From Dolomedes plantarius (Eukaryota; Arthropoda; Arachnida; Araneae; Dolomedidae), in contig OU015493.1 of assembly GCA_907164885.2 (NCBI GenBank), forward strand, positions 51,533,996-51,597,995: 64,000 bases of DNA. The letters run 5' to 3'. The notes beneath the pieces were generated by a model. That model was not told the DNA's origin. It did not search any database and saw only the letters and a list, made by a program, of their open reading frames with translations. Below, piece after piece: positions 48,377-59,699 of this stretch (the first letter of the stretch is position 1; the number at the start of each line of letters is the position of its first letter). The position numbers and the translations under genes are program-made.

Positions 48377-48769
48377 CAAGAAAACGCGTCTTCCAAAATT
48401 ACTTTTAAAGTATGTTCTCTTTTTAATAAAGCACGACCCCTCTTCCAAATTGCAACCTAAAAAAAAATGTAAGTTATTATTTATAAAATATTAATAACTT
48501 ACTTAACTAAAATATTAAGTTATAATTTATAATTATATTTATTTTTTCCCTGCAGATCATTAAGCAGGCATTTAAAATATCCGAACTCAATAACATCCCC
48601 ATAATATCTGGTCCGAAGCGAATGCCTCATTAAATTTGTATATAATAAATAAGTCCTGCTTTCAAATTCTTCCTTTTGGTAAAACGCAATTAATCCCCGG
48701 AAGAACCACGACGTGGGTCCAATTAAAAAATAAGTAATTTATTCGTCCAATTAAAAAATAAGTAATTTT

Positions 48770-48784
48770 GGCCCCCTGGTGGCA
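48770..48784 (-). promoter_or_regulatory. CTCF-like motif
   Basis: The minus strand reads GCCACCAGGGGGCC, close to the vertebrate/insect CTCF core CCASYAG(R/G)KGGCR. One short motif in 64 kb may be chance. Confidence 0.3.
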
Positions 48785-49498
48785 AGATCAGGAAACAGTC
48801 ATTTAATATTAGCCTGAACAGAAGACTTCTCCCCCTTTTCCCACCTAACTCTCATTGCTGTCAGATCTGCTGTCCCACGACGGCTCTTCTGCCATGCGAG
48901 CACTGCTGTCAACAAGTCCCGTGGCCACTGCAGCTGATGCCTTCGTAATGCTTACTCATTGACTAAAGGGGATTTCGTGGATAACGTTTGTGATTTGTGT
49001 ATCGCTTCTATGGCTTTTCTCATCACCCAAGGTGTCCGCAGATATGCAATTCATTCGGTTGTGATTATTATCATGTATATGTATATATATGGCTCAAAGT
49101 GAACCAAGTCCACCTTTTGACTTTTTCATACTAACACTACCATGATGTAGTCAAAACACGCTATTTTTTAATGCAGTAATGAATCAAGTTCGTCCTATAC
49201 ATTTTAATCAGATGGCAACAGTTGTGTGTACCACAACTGGTACCACAACTGGTACAGTATGTGTATTCTGTGCTTTAACATATTTCATTGCCCTGAACTT
49301 ACTCCACAACCAGTTTCGGAGAAACCATTTATATCGTTTAGGAAGTTGCTAGACTATTCGAAACAGAATGTTTTCTTGCGTGGGTTACTACAGAGCTCAA
49401 AGACTATAACATCACGTATTGTAAAATGAAATCAGGCTTCTTCTTTGATTTTCCATGTACAAAGATTACAATTCGAAAGTTTATTTTTATCATCAATT

Positions 49499-49701
49499 AC
49501 AGTGGTGCCTTGACTTGCGAGTTTAATTCGTTCCGTGCCGGACCTCGTAACTCGAATCACTCCTATGTGAAATCAATTTTACCCATTGAAATGAATTGAA
49601 ATGCCATTCATCCGTTCCACAACCCCCCCTCCCCCCAAAAAAAACACAATTTTTTGTTACATGTTTTTAAATAAGAAAAATGTATTTATAAATAACATAT
49701 C
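49499..49701. mobile_element. Pogo/Tigger-like MITE (GGTACCTC family), left half
   Basis: CAGTGGTGCCTTGACTTGCG followed by the same inner blocks as 31703-32622 (GAGTTTAATTCGTTCC, ATGTTTTTAAATAAGAAAA). It stops exactly where a Helitron 5' end (TCTATATG) begins, so the Helitron probably inserted here; the right half is not seen. Confidence 0.75.
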
Positions 49702-50235
49702 TCTATATGTAAAACAGTTCTGTTACTGACTGACATACAACGCACAGATCAAACCACTGGACCTAAAGGGCTGACATTTTGCATGGCGATTCTTCTTATA
49801 GTAGTGTAGGGGTGCACTAAGAAAGATTTTTTAAAAATTCTTAGATTTTTTAAATTAAATTTTTAAGCTGTTTTTGTAACATTCTTTAAAGTTTGCCTTT
49901 AAAATAGTAATCTGGGGGTTATACAGTTTATATCACGAGAAAGATCATAAAAATTCTTTTAAAATGAAATCTTTTTCGAATCTTCACTTCCGTTTTCTGA
50001 TTTTTGGTGAATTTTTAAATATTATTTTTTAGAATTTAATTTATTAAATGCTGATCACGAGATTTCTTTTTGTGATACTTCAAGTCAATTTAGCGTCACG
50101 TGCATAACGACGAAATAAATTGACAAAAAAAAATACTAAAATACGGTAAAAGATAAAATATAACCACTAAACTAATTGAGATGGAAGTTTTTTAAGAATT
50201 TAATTCAAGTGAGTATGTTTTATGGATATTAAATT
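49702..50235 (+). mobile_element. Non-autonomous Helitron, 3'-truncated
   Basis: Starts TCTATATGTAAAACAGTTCT and follows the family through CACTGGACCTAAAGGGCTGA and the TAGGGGTGCACTAAGAAAGA block to about 50150. The CTAG end is missing; a second 5' end begins at about 50236. Confidence 0.75.
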
Positions 50236-50684
50236 AGTTCCGTGACTGACTGACAGACCTCGCACAGACCAAACCGCTGGACCTAAAGGGCTGAAATTTC
50301 GACAGTCGATAGACACTGTCTGTAATTCAGATGATGTCATTAACTATCCGTTAGAGTTTTTAAATTCCCTTCAACCACCGGGTCTTCCATACCATAAGCT
50401 CTCTACCCGTAATATTCCTACGGAATTTAAAACCACCGAAATTGTGTAATGTCACTAGACTACAAGTCAAAGCCCTGCATAAAAATTTAATCGAAGCCAT
50501 TATTTTAACATGGTGTGTTCGAGGAGAAAAAGTGTTCGTGCCACGCATTCCTCTAATACCCAATGACCTCCCCTTTGACTTTAAGAGACTGCAATTTCCC
50601 CTCAAAGTATGCTTCGCCATCACGATAAAAAAGTCCCAAGACCAAACTTTAAAATACGCTAGCGTAGATTTAAAAGAGAAAGTT

Positions 50685-50685
<1 letters not shown>
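50236..50685 (+). pseudogene. Helitron deletion derivative: 5' end fused to helicase C-terminus
   Basis: Begins with GTTCCGTGACTGACTGACAG and the GGACCTAAAGGGCTGAAATT block of the family, then jumps at about 50300 to coding remains. One frame reads DVINYPLEFLNSLQPPGLPY; after a shift a second reads LQVKALHKNLIEAIILTW, RGEKVFVPRIPLIPNDLPFD, FKRLQFPLKVCFAITIKKSQ. These are the C-terminal Pif1-like helicase motifs of RepHel (intact: P..FEFKR.QFPV..CFAMTINKSQGQT). It links the short family to an autonomous parent. It ends in (TA)n at 50686. Confidence 0.82.

Positions 50686-50731
<46 letters not shown>
50686..50731. repeat. (TA)n microsatellite
   Basis: About 23 TA units between Helitron remains and a mariner-type MITE. 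Confidence 0.9.
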
Positions 50732-50734
<3 letters not shown>

Positions 50735-51285
50735 TGGGTTGGCAAAAAGTCCGTAAAAACTTTAAAAATTCATAAAAATCGAAAAAATAACCAAAATAAA
50801 ATAAACGTTTGCAGGGTTAGCATCGCTAGGTCACGGGATATTTTTTAAGACAGGAAAAAAAGTAACTCAAAAAACAGCCGACAGGTGGCACTGACGTACA
50901 CAAGTCAACGGGTGTATCTATCTGGTCCTTCCAATCTGTTGGAACTGAAAGATGCGATCCGCCGAGAGGTGTCATGTATATATTCGGACCTGCTGTACTC
51001 TGCCGTTTCTGAATTTGTGACCCGCCTGCAATCCCTGTGGTGGAGGTCATGTGGAACACCTACTGCTGTAATAAACTATTTAGAAGCATTCTTTTCGTTA
51101 TTTGCGCATTTTCTTTCACTTGTGTAAGTCAGCGCCACCTGTCGGCTTATTTTTGAGTTTTTCTCCTGTCTTAAAAAAAATCCCGTGATCTAGCTATGCT
51201 AACCCTGCAAACGTTTTTTATTTTGGTTATTTTTCCGGTTTTTATGAATTTTTAAAGTTTCTACGGACTTTTTGCCCACCCGGTA
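50732..51285. mobile_element. Mariner-type MITE with arms of about 170 bp
   Basis: Ends TACTGGGTTGGCAAAAAGTC and inverted TACCGGGTGGGCAAAAAGTC, resembling mariner termini (GGTTGGCAAAAAGT). Inverted similarity continues inward to ACAGGTGGCACTGAC / GTCAGCGCCACCTGT. A unique centre of about 200 bp separates the arms and shows no transposase. TA on both sides. Confidence 0.85.
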
Positions 51286-51296
51286 TATATAGTATA

Positions 51297-52603
51297 TACA
51301 GAGGCTGTTCGCACATTTTTTGGACGATTTTGGTAAGCGGTAATAAAAAATCGTTTGCTGCAAAAGAAATAATTGCAATTGTACTATGTTTTTAAAAGTC
51401 AAAATTATCGTCTGCGGCTTGATAGTTTTGTTTTTATTCAAAATGGCGTTTTTAACAAAGCAGTGGTTCGAAGGTTACATTTATGCTCTTTCCGAAGAGA
51501 AATATGCATATTCCGTTATCCAAAAACGATGTGAGAGTCATGGTTTTGTGATATCTAAAGCGTTGATAGGTAATATCGTCAACAAGAAAGGAAAAAAACG
51601 TCAAATTGGAGCCTCAAGTGGGACAAAAATTCCAAACAAGTATCCAAGGAAAAAAGGGACATCTTCCACTATTGCAAAGGTACGTTCTTTAATGTTAAAA
51701 GAAAATCCCCCTAGTCAAAGGACAGTTGCAAAATCATTAAAATGCTCGGTGTCCACTGTAAACAAAATGATAAACGTTGATTTAAATCTTAAGAAAGCGA
51801 AAAAAACGCAATGTGCATCGTCTTCTTCCAAATCATATCGCTGAACGCAGGACACGCTGCAGAATTCTATATGAGAAACACTTATCCAAAGAAAAATGGA
51901 AAACAATTGTCACAATAGATGAATCATGGGTGTATTTAAATGATTGCAACAAAAAAAGAGCCATTTATTATCATAAAAGGGGAGAAAAAAATTTAAGTAC
52001 ATGGTTCAAAGAATCGAAAGAAAGTTTTTCTAAGGGATTCATGATTGTTTCTGGTTTTTCTTATAATGGCAAGTTAAAAATAAAGAGAGTGGGAAAAAAT
52101 GTCAAGATTAACTCCAAATACTATCAGGAACATATTTTATCGCCAATTTTTCTGAATTAAATACCATCGCTTTACCCACAGTGCCATCAATCTGTGAGAC
52201 TCCATGAGGACAAAGCTAGCAGTCACACATCAAAATCCACTGTAAATTTCCTAAAAGAAATGGAACAAAAAACTGGTATCAAGGCCATACCCTTCACTGA
52301 TATCCCTACTAAATCTCCCGATGTATCACCTATGGATTTTTGTGCTTTCGGACTTTTAAAATCTGCATTCTCCAAACGTCGTCCCAAAACCCTTACAGGA
52401 CTCTGGAAAGCTGTTCAGGAGGAATGGGATAGAATACCTCTTCTGACACTTCAAAAGGCAATATTATCCTGGAAATTGGGGTGTCGAAAGATAGTTCAGA
52501 ATAAGGGATGTCAAATAGAACATTTAAAACACAAGAATTTTATGTAATTTAGTTTTGTGAATACAATATACATCGTCTAAAAAATGTGTGAACAGCCTCT
52601 ATA
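51297..52603 (+). mobile_element. Tc1/mariner element, DD41D type
   Basis: 1,307 bp with TA ends. The inverted repeats are TACAGAGGCTGTTCGCACAT and TATAGAGGCTGTTCACACAT. It lies 11 bp after the mariner MITE and 6 bp before the next Tc1. It encodes one interrupted transposase. Confidence 0.88.
51443..52547 (+). pseudogene. DD41D transposase, one frameshift and one stop
   Basis: Start MAFLTKQWFEGYIYALSEEK at 51443. The N-terminal part holds an HTH (AKSLKCSVSTVNKMI). A frameshift lies near 51813-51844, then RRTRCRILYEKHLSKEKWKT, TIVTIDESWVYL (first Asp), GFMIVSGFSYNGKLKI, a TAA at 52158, then in the same frame LHEDKASSHTSK (second Asp) and SPDVSPMDFCAFGLLKSAF (third Asp). I count 41 residues between the second and third Asp, so the triad is DD41D, the rosa/VISITOR-like spacing, not DD34D. 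Only two disabling changes separate it from an open frame, so it is fairly young. Confidence 0.82.
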
Positions 52604-52609
52604 TATGTA

Positions 52610-54114
52610 TACACTCATGTCCATAAATTAAGGATAATGCCAGCTTCGGCAAATAAAGGTTCAGAAACAAAACAAAAGTGACTTATTCATAAAGCCCATT
52701 TATTAAACAAAAGATAAAGAACAAAAATGATGGTGTATGTATGATACCATTCATAAAAACTACAATTTATGCTCCCTGGAGCAATTGTAAAAAATATCTC
52801 CTTTACAAAAACTTAATATTACATGGTTGGTATGATGGTTAATACATTGTATGTCTCCCATGCGATGAAATACAGTCCGTACAACGCCTAGGCATGCTGA
52901 GTATCAAATTATCAAGCTGATCTTGGGGAAGATTACTCCACTCAGCAAGCAATGCTCTCCCAAGTTCCGGTACACATGTAGGAGGTGGTGGACGGGCTGC
53001 AACTCGTCGGCCAAGCATGTCCCACACATGCTCTATCGGATTCAAGTCAGGTGAGAATGCTGGCCATTCCATACAGGTGATATCCTCAGATTGAAGGCAT
53101 TCGTTTACGATGTTTGCTCGGTGAGGACGGGCGTTGTCATCCATAAACACAAATTCTACGCCCATGGCACCCCTAAACAAACGTACACGTTGTTCCTGAA
53201 TGATGTCCCGATAAATGTGGCGGTTCCTGGTTCCGATTTCAACATGCAGATCTGTTCTGGAGCCCAGTATAATTCCACCCCAAACGAGCAATCCTGCACC
53301 ACCGTAACGGTGTCGTTCAATGATGTTGTCTTGGTGGTAACGGGTACCTGGTATTCTCCATATGAAAGTCCGACGTGAATCAGACAGCAGTCTAAACCTG
53401 GACTCGTCGGAAAACATACACAAGCCCACTGTAACGATGTCCACATTGCATGTTCTCTACTTCAGGCTAATCGCTGCCGACAGTGAGTTCCCGTGAGAGG
53501 AACACATCTGACAGGCCTGCGAGCTTATAGATCAATATTTCCCAAACGTCTGTACACGGTTTGCCTTGAAACTGCGGTACCCGTGGATGCAGGTAGCTGA
53601 CGAGACAGGTCAGATGCTGTGCTCAGTCTGCTTCTTTAGGCAGTTACTGTCAAATTCTGGTCTTCATTCGGCGTTGTAACTCGGGGGGCGACCTGTACTG
53701 TAACGTCTACTGACATTTCCATCATCTTGGAATCGTTTCCAAAGCCTAGAGATGACAGTTTGGGCAATTTCAAGTTCCTAGGATACTTCCACCTGAGTAC
53801 GCCCACATTCCAGGCGGCCGATAATTCTACCACGTAAAAAATCTTCCACATGCGTCCTCTGTGTCATAACTATACGGTTATGGCACTTATCGGCTTACAG
53901 AACGCTTGTGAACAATTTTACTTCTTTGCCACCATTCCTTATATACCTCTCTCTTACACTCTCGTCATTGTGACGTACTATCGGCGTCATTTGATGGCTT
54001 CCTGAAATTTGCATATTATTGTTGAAGATGTGTGTGGTAATCCTACAGGTGAAATTTTTAGAGTTCGATTTCCGTGTGATTCTGAATTATCCTTAATTTA
54101 TGGACATGAGTGTA
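52610..54114 (-). mobile_element. Tc1-like element next to the GGT exon
   Basis: 1,505 bp; ends TACACTCATGTCCATAAATT and its complement, nearly perfect over about 28 bp, so a recent insertion. It ends 114 bp before the GGT exon at 54229, inside the preceding intron or upstream region. Confidence 0.9.
52839..53870 (-). pseudogene. Tc1-like transposase, C-terminal half open
   Basis: The frame at 53444-52839 reads CMFSDESRFRLLSDSRRTFI (first Asp), GGAGLLVWGGIILGSRTDLH, FVFMDDNARPHRANIV (second Asp) and PDLNPIEHVWDMLGRRVA (Glu); 34 residues separate second Asp and Glu. Upstream (to about 53870) the N-terminal half is present but broken by stops and shifts. It is related to the intact copy at 20617-21669 at the motif level but has different ends. 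Confidence 0.82.
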
Positions 54115-54228
54115 TATATATATAAATACATGATAATAATCCCAACCGAATGAATTGCATATCTGCGGACAACTTGGAGATGATGCGTGTGTGTGTTTAT
54201 GTATATACTCGGCGGCTTTTTTCTGCAG

Positions 54229-54369
54229 GCTCACCATGTTCGCCATCCAGATGATCCTCCTGGTGAGCGCGAACCTGGTCTCGCCCCAGCAGGTCTCCGA
54301 GTCCAGAATCGGGATGTACCGGTCGGCTGCCCTATCAACGGACGCCGCTCCATGCGCACCCATCGGAAG
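54229..54369 (+). CDS. Ggt: Gamma-glutamyltranspeptidase, N-terminal region exon
   Basis: Exon of 141 nt between acceptor TTTTTTCTGCAG (to 54228) and donor AG|GTAAGA (from 54370). It encodes MFAIQMILLVSANLVSPQQV then SESRIGMYRSAALSTDAAPC-APIG, with AG left for an Arg codon finished in the next exon. The YRSAALSTDAAPCAPIGR stretch aligns with the start of the GGT catalytic region (A.V..D...CS.IGRD.L in animal GGTs). The ATG at 54236 follows ACC and could be the start, with a short hydrophobic segment; alternatively this is an internal exon with the membrane anchor upstream. GGT cleaves glutathione at the outer cell surface. The exon is strikingly GC-rich for this region. Confidence 0.8.
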
Positions 54370-55721
<1,352 letters not shown>

Positions 55722-55844
55722 GAGGACCCTGGAGCGCGGCGGGACCGCTGTGGACGCCGCCATCGCCCTGCTCGTCTGCATGGGCGCCCACAACCCGCAC
55801 AGCATGGGCCTCGGGGGCGGATTCCTCATGATCTACTACAACAG
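55722..55844 (+). CDS. Ggt: Gamma-glutamyltranspeptidase, next exon
   Basis: Exon of 123 nt, acceptor TTTGTTCCGCAG (to 55721), donor CAG|GTGGGT (from 55845). Its first base completes Arg, giving [21 protein letters not shown], then [20 protein letters not shown] and [12 protein letters not shown] and HSMGLGGG are highly conserved GGT motifs (GGSAVDAAIAALLCVG..N.HSMGIGGG in animals). Phases match the previous exon exactly. The next exon should encode the segment before the autoprocessing Thr region, but I could not find it in the remaining 8 kb; it is probably beyond the window. A Tc1 element starts 37 bp after the donor. Confidence 0.88.
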
Positions 55845-56246
55845 GTGGGTCCGCTCCAGTCATTACTGAAAACAGTAATTTTACAGCTCATATTCAAAAT
55901 ATTAGAATAATTACATTTTTTTACAAATTGAAAATATCATTTGGCAATTTAATGTCTTTTAATGCAAATATGCAAACGATATTTTTATTAAGAACTTATT
56001 GTTGATTAAACTTATTTATTATCTTAAAATTAATATCATTTTTGAAAAGATTAATTGAAAAAAAATTATTTTGAAAAGTCAAAATATTAGAATATTTATT
56101 CAAGTGGTTCAAAATATTAGAATATTTCACATTAATTCTCCTTTAATTATCACAAATTCATAACTGGTGGCATCATTGATTAAATTCAGACGATTTTATT
56201 TAAAATCAGTATTCTTTTTGCAGTTTGTTTGCTTTTTCGTCTTAAA

Positions 56247-57160
56247 ATGGGTCGTGTGAGTGATATTCCTGAATCTATTAAACTTCGTATGGGTGATTTG
56301 TATCGGCACGGTAAAAATCAATGTTATATAGCGAATTATTTACATTGTTCGCAATCAAGCTTTAGTAAAATACTAACACAATATTCAAAAAATGGAAAAT
56401 TACAAAATAATCGCCGAAATGGCGGCCGAAAACCAAAAACATCTGCTAGAGATGACAGGAAACTGAAGCGTATAGTTAAGAAAAGCCGTTTTCTTAACTA
56501 TACGCTTGTGCTAAGTGTGCGATTCTTGCACCGAAAATGGAAAGAAGAAGGAGTTGAAGTTTCTAAATCGACAACATTAAAACGTCTGCATAAATTTAAG
56601 TTTGAATCTCGTGTACCGAAAACAAAACCTCTCATGACTGCAAAACAAAAGCGTATAAGATTGAATTGGTGTAAATCAAGACGTTTATGGAGCGAAGAAG
56701 ATTGGAAAAAAATATTATTTAGTGATGAAAGTATGTTTTGTGTTTCATATGGTAATCTAGGTATTCGAGTTTGTAGAATGAAGCAAGAAGCATTTGATAA
56801 AGAATGCCTTAAACGTTCGGTAATATTTGCTGCTAGTGTCATGGTTTGGGGTTGCATGAGCGCAGAAGGACCTGGAAAGTTATGCATAGTCTACGAAAAG
56901 GTTAACTCTCAGATATATCAAGAAATTTTGGAATATTACATGATTCCATCATCAGAAGATTTATTTGAAGATGATTTCATCTTTCAACAAGATTTAGCGT
57001 CACCACATACCTCGGTGTCATTAGAATTGGTTCCATCAACGTAAAATTAAGGTACTTCCTTGGCCACCAAACTCACCAGACATTAATCCCATCGAAAACT
57101 TATGGGGTATAATGAAGAAAAACTCCAAGAAAATTCTCCTTAAAGTAAAACTGAGTTAGT
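56247..57160 (+). pseudogene. Tc1-like transposase, frameshifted near the C-terminus
   Basis: Starts MGRVSDIPESIKLRMGDLYR at 56247. The HTH is followed by GGRKPKTSARDD (GRPR-like linker), then VSKSTTLKRLHKFKFESRVP, ILFSDESMFCVS (first Asp), ASVMVWGCMSAEGPGKL and FIFQQDLASPHTS (second Asp). The open frame ends at 57044 after a shift near 57015; the next frame supplies [20 protein letters not shown] with the final Glu. A single indel therefore separates it from a full-length enzyme of about 340 residues. A perfect hairpin (56466-56507) lies in the linker region. Confidence 0.85.
56466..56507. repeat. Perfect 19-bp inverted repeat inside transposase gene
   Basis: AAGCGTATAGTTAAGAAAA, loop GCCG, then exact complement. 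It encodes KRIVKKSRFLNYTL in frame. Confidence 0.95.
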
Positions 57161-57582
57161 GGCACATATAAAGTCTATTTAGGCTAATATTGATAGAAAT
57201 GTTTGTAAACACCTTGTATATAGTATGTAAGATCGATTGTACGCTGTTATTAAAGCTAAAGGGGATGCTACAAAATATTAATTACCATTTACTTCATATT
57301 CATAAGGTAATATTTTTGCGTAAAATAATATATTCTAATATTTTGAACCAATCTAAATTTTATTCTAATATTTTGATGTGTTTCAGAAAGCTGTTGTATA
57401 CCTAATTTATTGTATTTTATATTTTGTAAATGTTAAAATCTTATCTAAACATTCCAGATTTAATTTATAAGAAACTTAATTGCATTTACTTAGTATCAAA
57501 AATAAATAAATGGAAAATAATTTCTTTCTTATTACTTTTTCTCAATTATTCTAATATTTTGAATCTGAGCTGTATAACAGTA

Positions 57583-57951
57583 CTAACCAATTCCTTCTTT
57601 TCCTTTGTGTGGTTTTTCTTTGAAATTTCGATACAAACTGAGGCAAATTCTTATCCACGCACTCCGTTTAAGATTTCTGTCGTGGTACTTTTCACGTTTA
57701 GTATCCCGCAATTCACTAAACTTTTTAACTTCCTCTGTTAAAAGTTCTGTGTCTACACTTTCAGCCATTTTGTTGCGGTCCGTCTGAATGGCACGACTGA
57801 AATGAAGGTAATGCTTAGCGGTTGTCGTTCGTGCGGTCAAACAGTAGACGAGGGGAAAAAACAGGTCGTTGCGAATTCGCAGACCGTGCGAGTCGGTTCG
57901 TTTAACTCTATGTACTCCTGACCGCAACAACACCAGATATCTCGTGTGCAC
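57583..57951 (-). CDS. MADF/Myb-SANT-like ORF, probably from a PIF/Harbinger element
   Basis: From the internal Met at about 57768 the minus strand reads MAESVDTELLTEEVKKFSEL then RDTKREKYHDRNLKRSAWIR. This fits the MADF/Myb-like fold found both in arthropod transcription factors and in the DNA-binding protein of PIF/Harbinger transposons (..L...V...P.LW......Y.....R...W..I). The upstream end TTAGGCTTAGTGCACACG (minus strand, from about 57957) could be a Harbinger-type terminus with a TTA target. The frame ends as it meets the Tc1 border at 57574. It may instead be a first exon of a host gene; no continuing exon was found. Confidence 0.4.
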   Translation of the reverse strand: MHTRYLVLLRSGVHRVKRTDSHGLRIRNDLFFPLVYCLTARTTTAKHYLHFSRAIQTDRNKMAESVDTELLTEEVKKFSELRDTKREKYHDRNLKRSAWIRICLSLYRNFKEKPHKGKEGIG

Positions 57952-57959
57952 TAAGCCTA

Positions 57960-58620
57960 AATATACATTATGTGTGTCGGAAACATCTTACTACCATCTC
58001 GGTACATCTTAGAACACCTGTGACACCTTATTTGAGATGTCTTTCTTTCTATACCTTGAAAGGTTCCCGCCATACTTACGGGCACATCCATTTGGAAAAT
58101 TACATTTCGGCATCGCTTTTCTTTTTAAAATAACCACTAGTTGATACCCGTCAAAAGATGACGGCTAGATAGTAAGTAAATGCACTAATAACACAAATTA
58201 TGCTCGACACATCATTGCCAAATGTTGAAAATTATAATATTGCGCAGAAACAAATTAATGTGTTTAAGTGGCCTCGTGCTTAGTGACTATCTAAAGCCAG
58301 ATTTAAAAATATCACTGACCATGCGCAGAAAGCAATTTTTATAATTGTAAATTATCGCTCATTAAACAGCGCAAAATAAACAATTTCCATCAGGCTTAAT
58401 CTCATATTTCACAAACATAATTATCATAAAAATAAAAATGGTAGAGAGCGATGTAGTCAGACGAATCGGAATAAAGGTGTTTATCATTAAAACATGTCAC
58501 TGAGCATGCGCAGAAACAGTGAGTTTCTAAATCCAGATTTAAACATGCCACTGAGCATGCGCAGAAATCAGTGTTCAATTGTTGTGTTTTGTTTTTTTTT
58601 GTTTTTTTTTTCAATGCGGA
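57960..58620. other. Unassigned; contains repeated GAGCATGCGCAGAAA words
   Basis: The phrase CA(C)TGA(G/C)CATGCGCAGAAA recurs at about 58315, 58498 and 58552, pointing to a short degenerate repeat. No gene seen. Confidence 0.45.
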
Positions 58621-58622
58621 GA

Positions 58623-58834
58623 CTTTTCAAGGCGTCGTGAGACATTCGCCTATACCACGCCGCAATTTTACTGCCCATTTTATTGTGGGGCACCATATAG
58701 GCGGACAGCATTACCCCCTATGAAGGGACGACACGAACGGAGGCATATTTCGTGGCGCGACGCCAGGATTCAATCTGAGCACCCTCAGCACCGAAAACCA
58801 GCGCGCTGTACCACTGGGCCGCCACAAGCCCAGT
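58623..58834 (-). repeat. tRNA-derived SINE, family 1, copy 3
   Basis: The minus strand starts GGGCTTGTGGCGGCCCAGTG-GTACAGCGCGCTGG with A-box-like sequence, a B box GATTGAATCC, and the family body (GAGGCATTTTGTGG-like, GTCCGCCTATATGGTGC). It ends near the CATTCGCCTATACC tail shared with copy 1. Confidence 0.82.
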
Positions 58835-58869
58835 TTTCAATTGTAAATTATCTCTAATTAATAGAAATT

Positions 58870-59692
58870 GCGGTTACAAAAACCAAATTTGACAAATCTA
58901 CAGATTACAATCTTTCGTTTAAGATCAAAATGAAGTAAATTGATGCAGTAGTTTTCTCTCACGGACTGCCCAAAAAGTCGGCTTAGCAACTTAAATATAT
59001 AGATGGGTTTTAATTTTGTACCGTCCGCTAAGCAGGAAAGCACCACGGTGAAGTGAGATTTTCGTGACCTGTTGTTTTTATGGGAACCATTTTTGTCCCT
59101 TTCACATCAGTAGTTTTATTTCCAATCGTATCAAACATTACTGGAGTTTCCTCCATATTTCCAGTGTGTGACAGTAAATAATCTTTCTTTTCTTTCGTAG
59201 ATCAAAAACATAATTCTGGAAACTTATCAATTTGTTGTCCAAATCTTTCGGAAGCCTTTGGGAAACTTTTGCTTTTTTCTCGTAGAACTAAATAATTCCT
59301 GCCATAAATCGTCAACACCAAACTAAAGTTGCTTTAAAGCTTTCCCTTTCATTTGCATTCTTTTTATCTCACTTTAAGGCAAATAAACGTATGCTGTTTC
59401 TTGTTACAATTTATCCATTCTGGCGATTTTCCAGGACCCAGTTCGCAACACTTTCTTCTAGGATAGGCCATTTCGTTGCTCCTTTACGCAAAGCGCATTT
59501 ATTCTTTCGCATGTTAATTATGATGATTTCACTTTTTCTTCCACTCAGGTATGGAGCTTTCACCGACACCAAACATCCTTGCTGTGCAGCACGATTTCCA
59601 TTTTCTTTCGCAAATTGAATGACTTTGCATTTGAAACCTGCACTGTGTTTGTTTCGTTTGGCAGGACCCATATTTACTACCAAAATGAACAC
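58870..59692 (-). pseudogene. Pogo/Tigger-like transposase remnant
   Basis: The minus strand begins MGPAKRNKHSAGFKCKVIQF then AKENGNRAAQQ, the CENP-B/psq-type HTH start, continues RKNKCALRKGATKWPILEES and VANWVLENRQNG (second HTH), and after shifts shows YCHTGNMEETPVMFDTIGNK (NMDETP motif, here with Glu replacing the catalytic Asp), GTKMVPIKTTGHE and VLSCLADGTKLKPIYIFK. The order is that of a Tigger/Jerky-type DDE protein. The C-terminal third is absent. Terminus-like words (GCGCGTTATACGCC) lie upstream at about 60105. Confidence 0.82.
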
Positions 59693-59699
59693 TAGATCA

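Larger units (their letters stand above)
47402..49080. other. Unassigned stretch
   Basis: No gene recognised. A GC-richer block at about 47690-47940 (GCGATTTCGTATC, TAACGGCGTTTCTCCGCCGA) looks unique. Also holds the palindromic microsatellite at 48307-48376, a direct repeat of about 25 bp (TCCAATTAAAAAATAAGTAA) at 48719-48769, and a CTCF-like motif. Confidence 0.4.
55882..57574 (+). mobile_element. Tc1-like element of IR/DR type in the GGT intron
   Basis: 1,693 bp with TA ends: TACAGCTCATATTCAAAATA and its near-complement. The word CAAAATATTAGAATA (or a one-base variant) occurs at the outer end and twice more about 200 bp inside on the left (about 56083 and 56113), and in mirrored order on the right (about 57330, 57360 and 57546). 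This gives long inverted repeats holding directly repeated binding-site-like words, the IR/DR layout known from Tc elements such as Sleeping Beauty. Confidence 0.88.
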
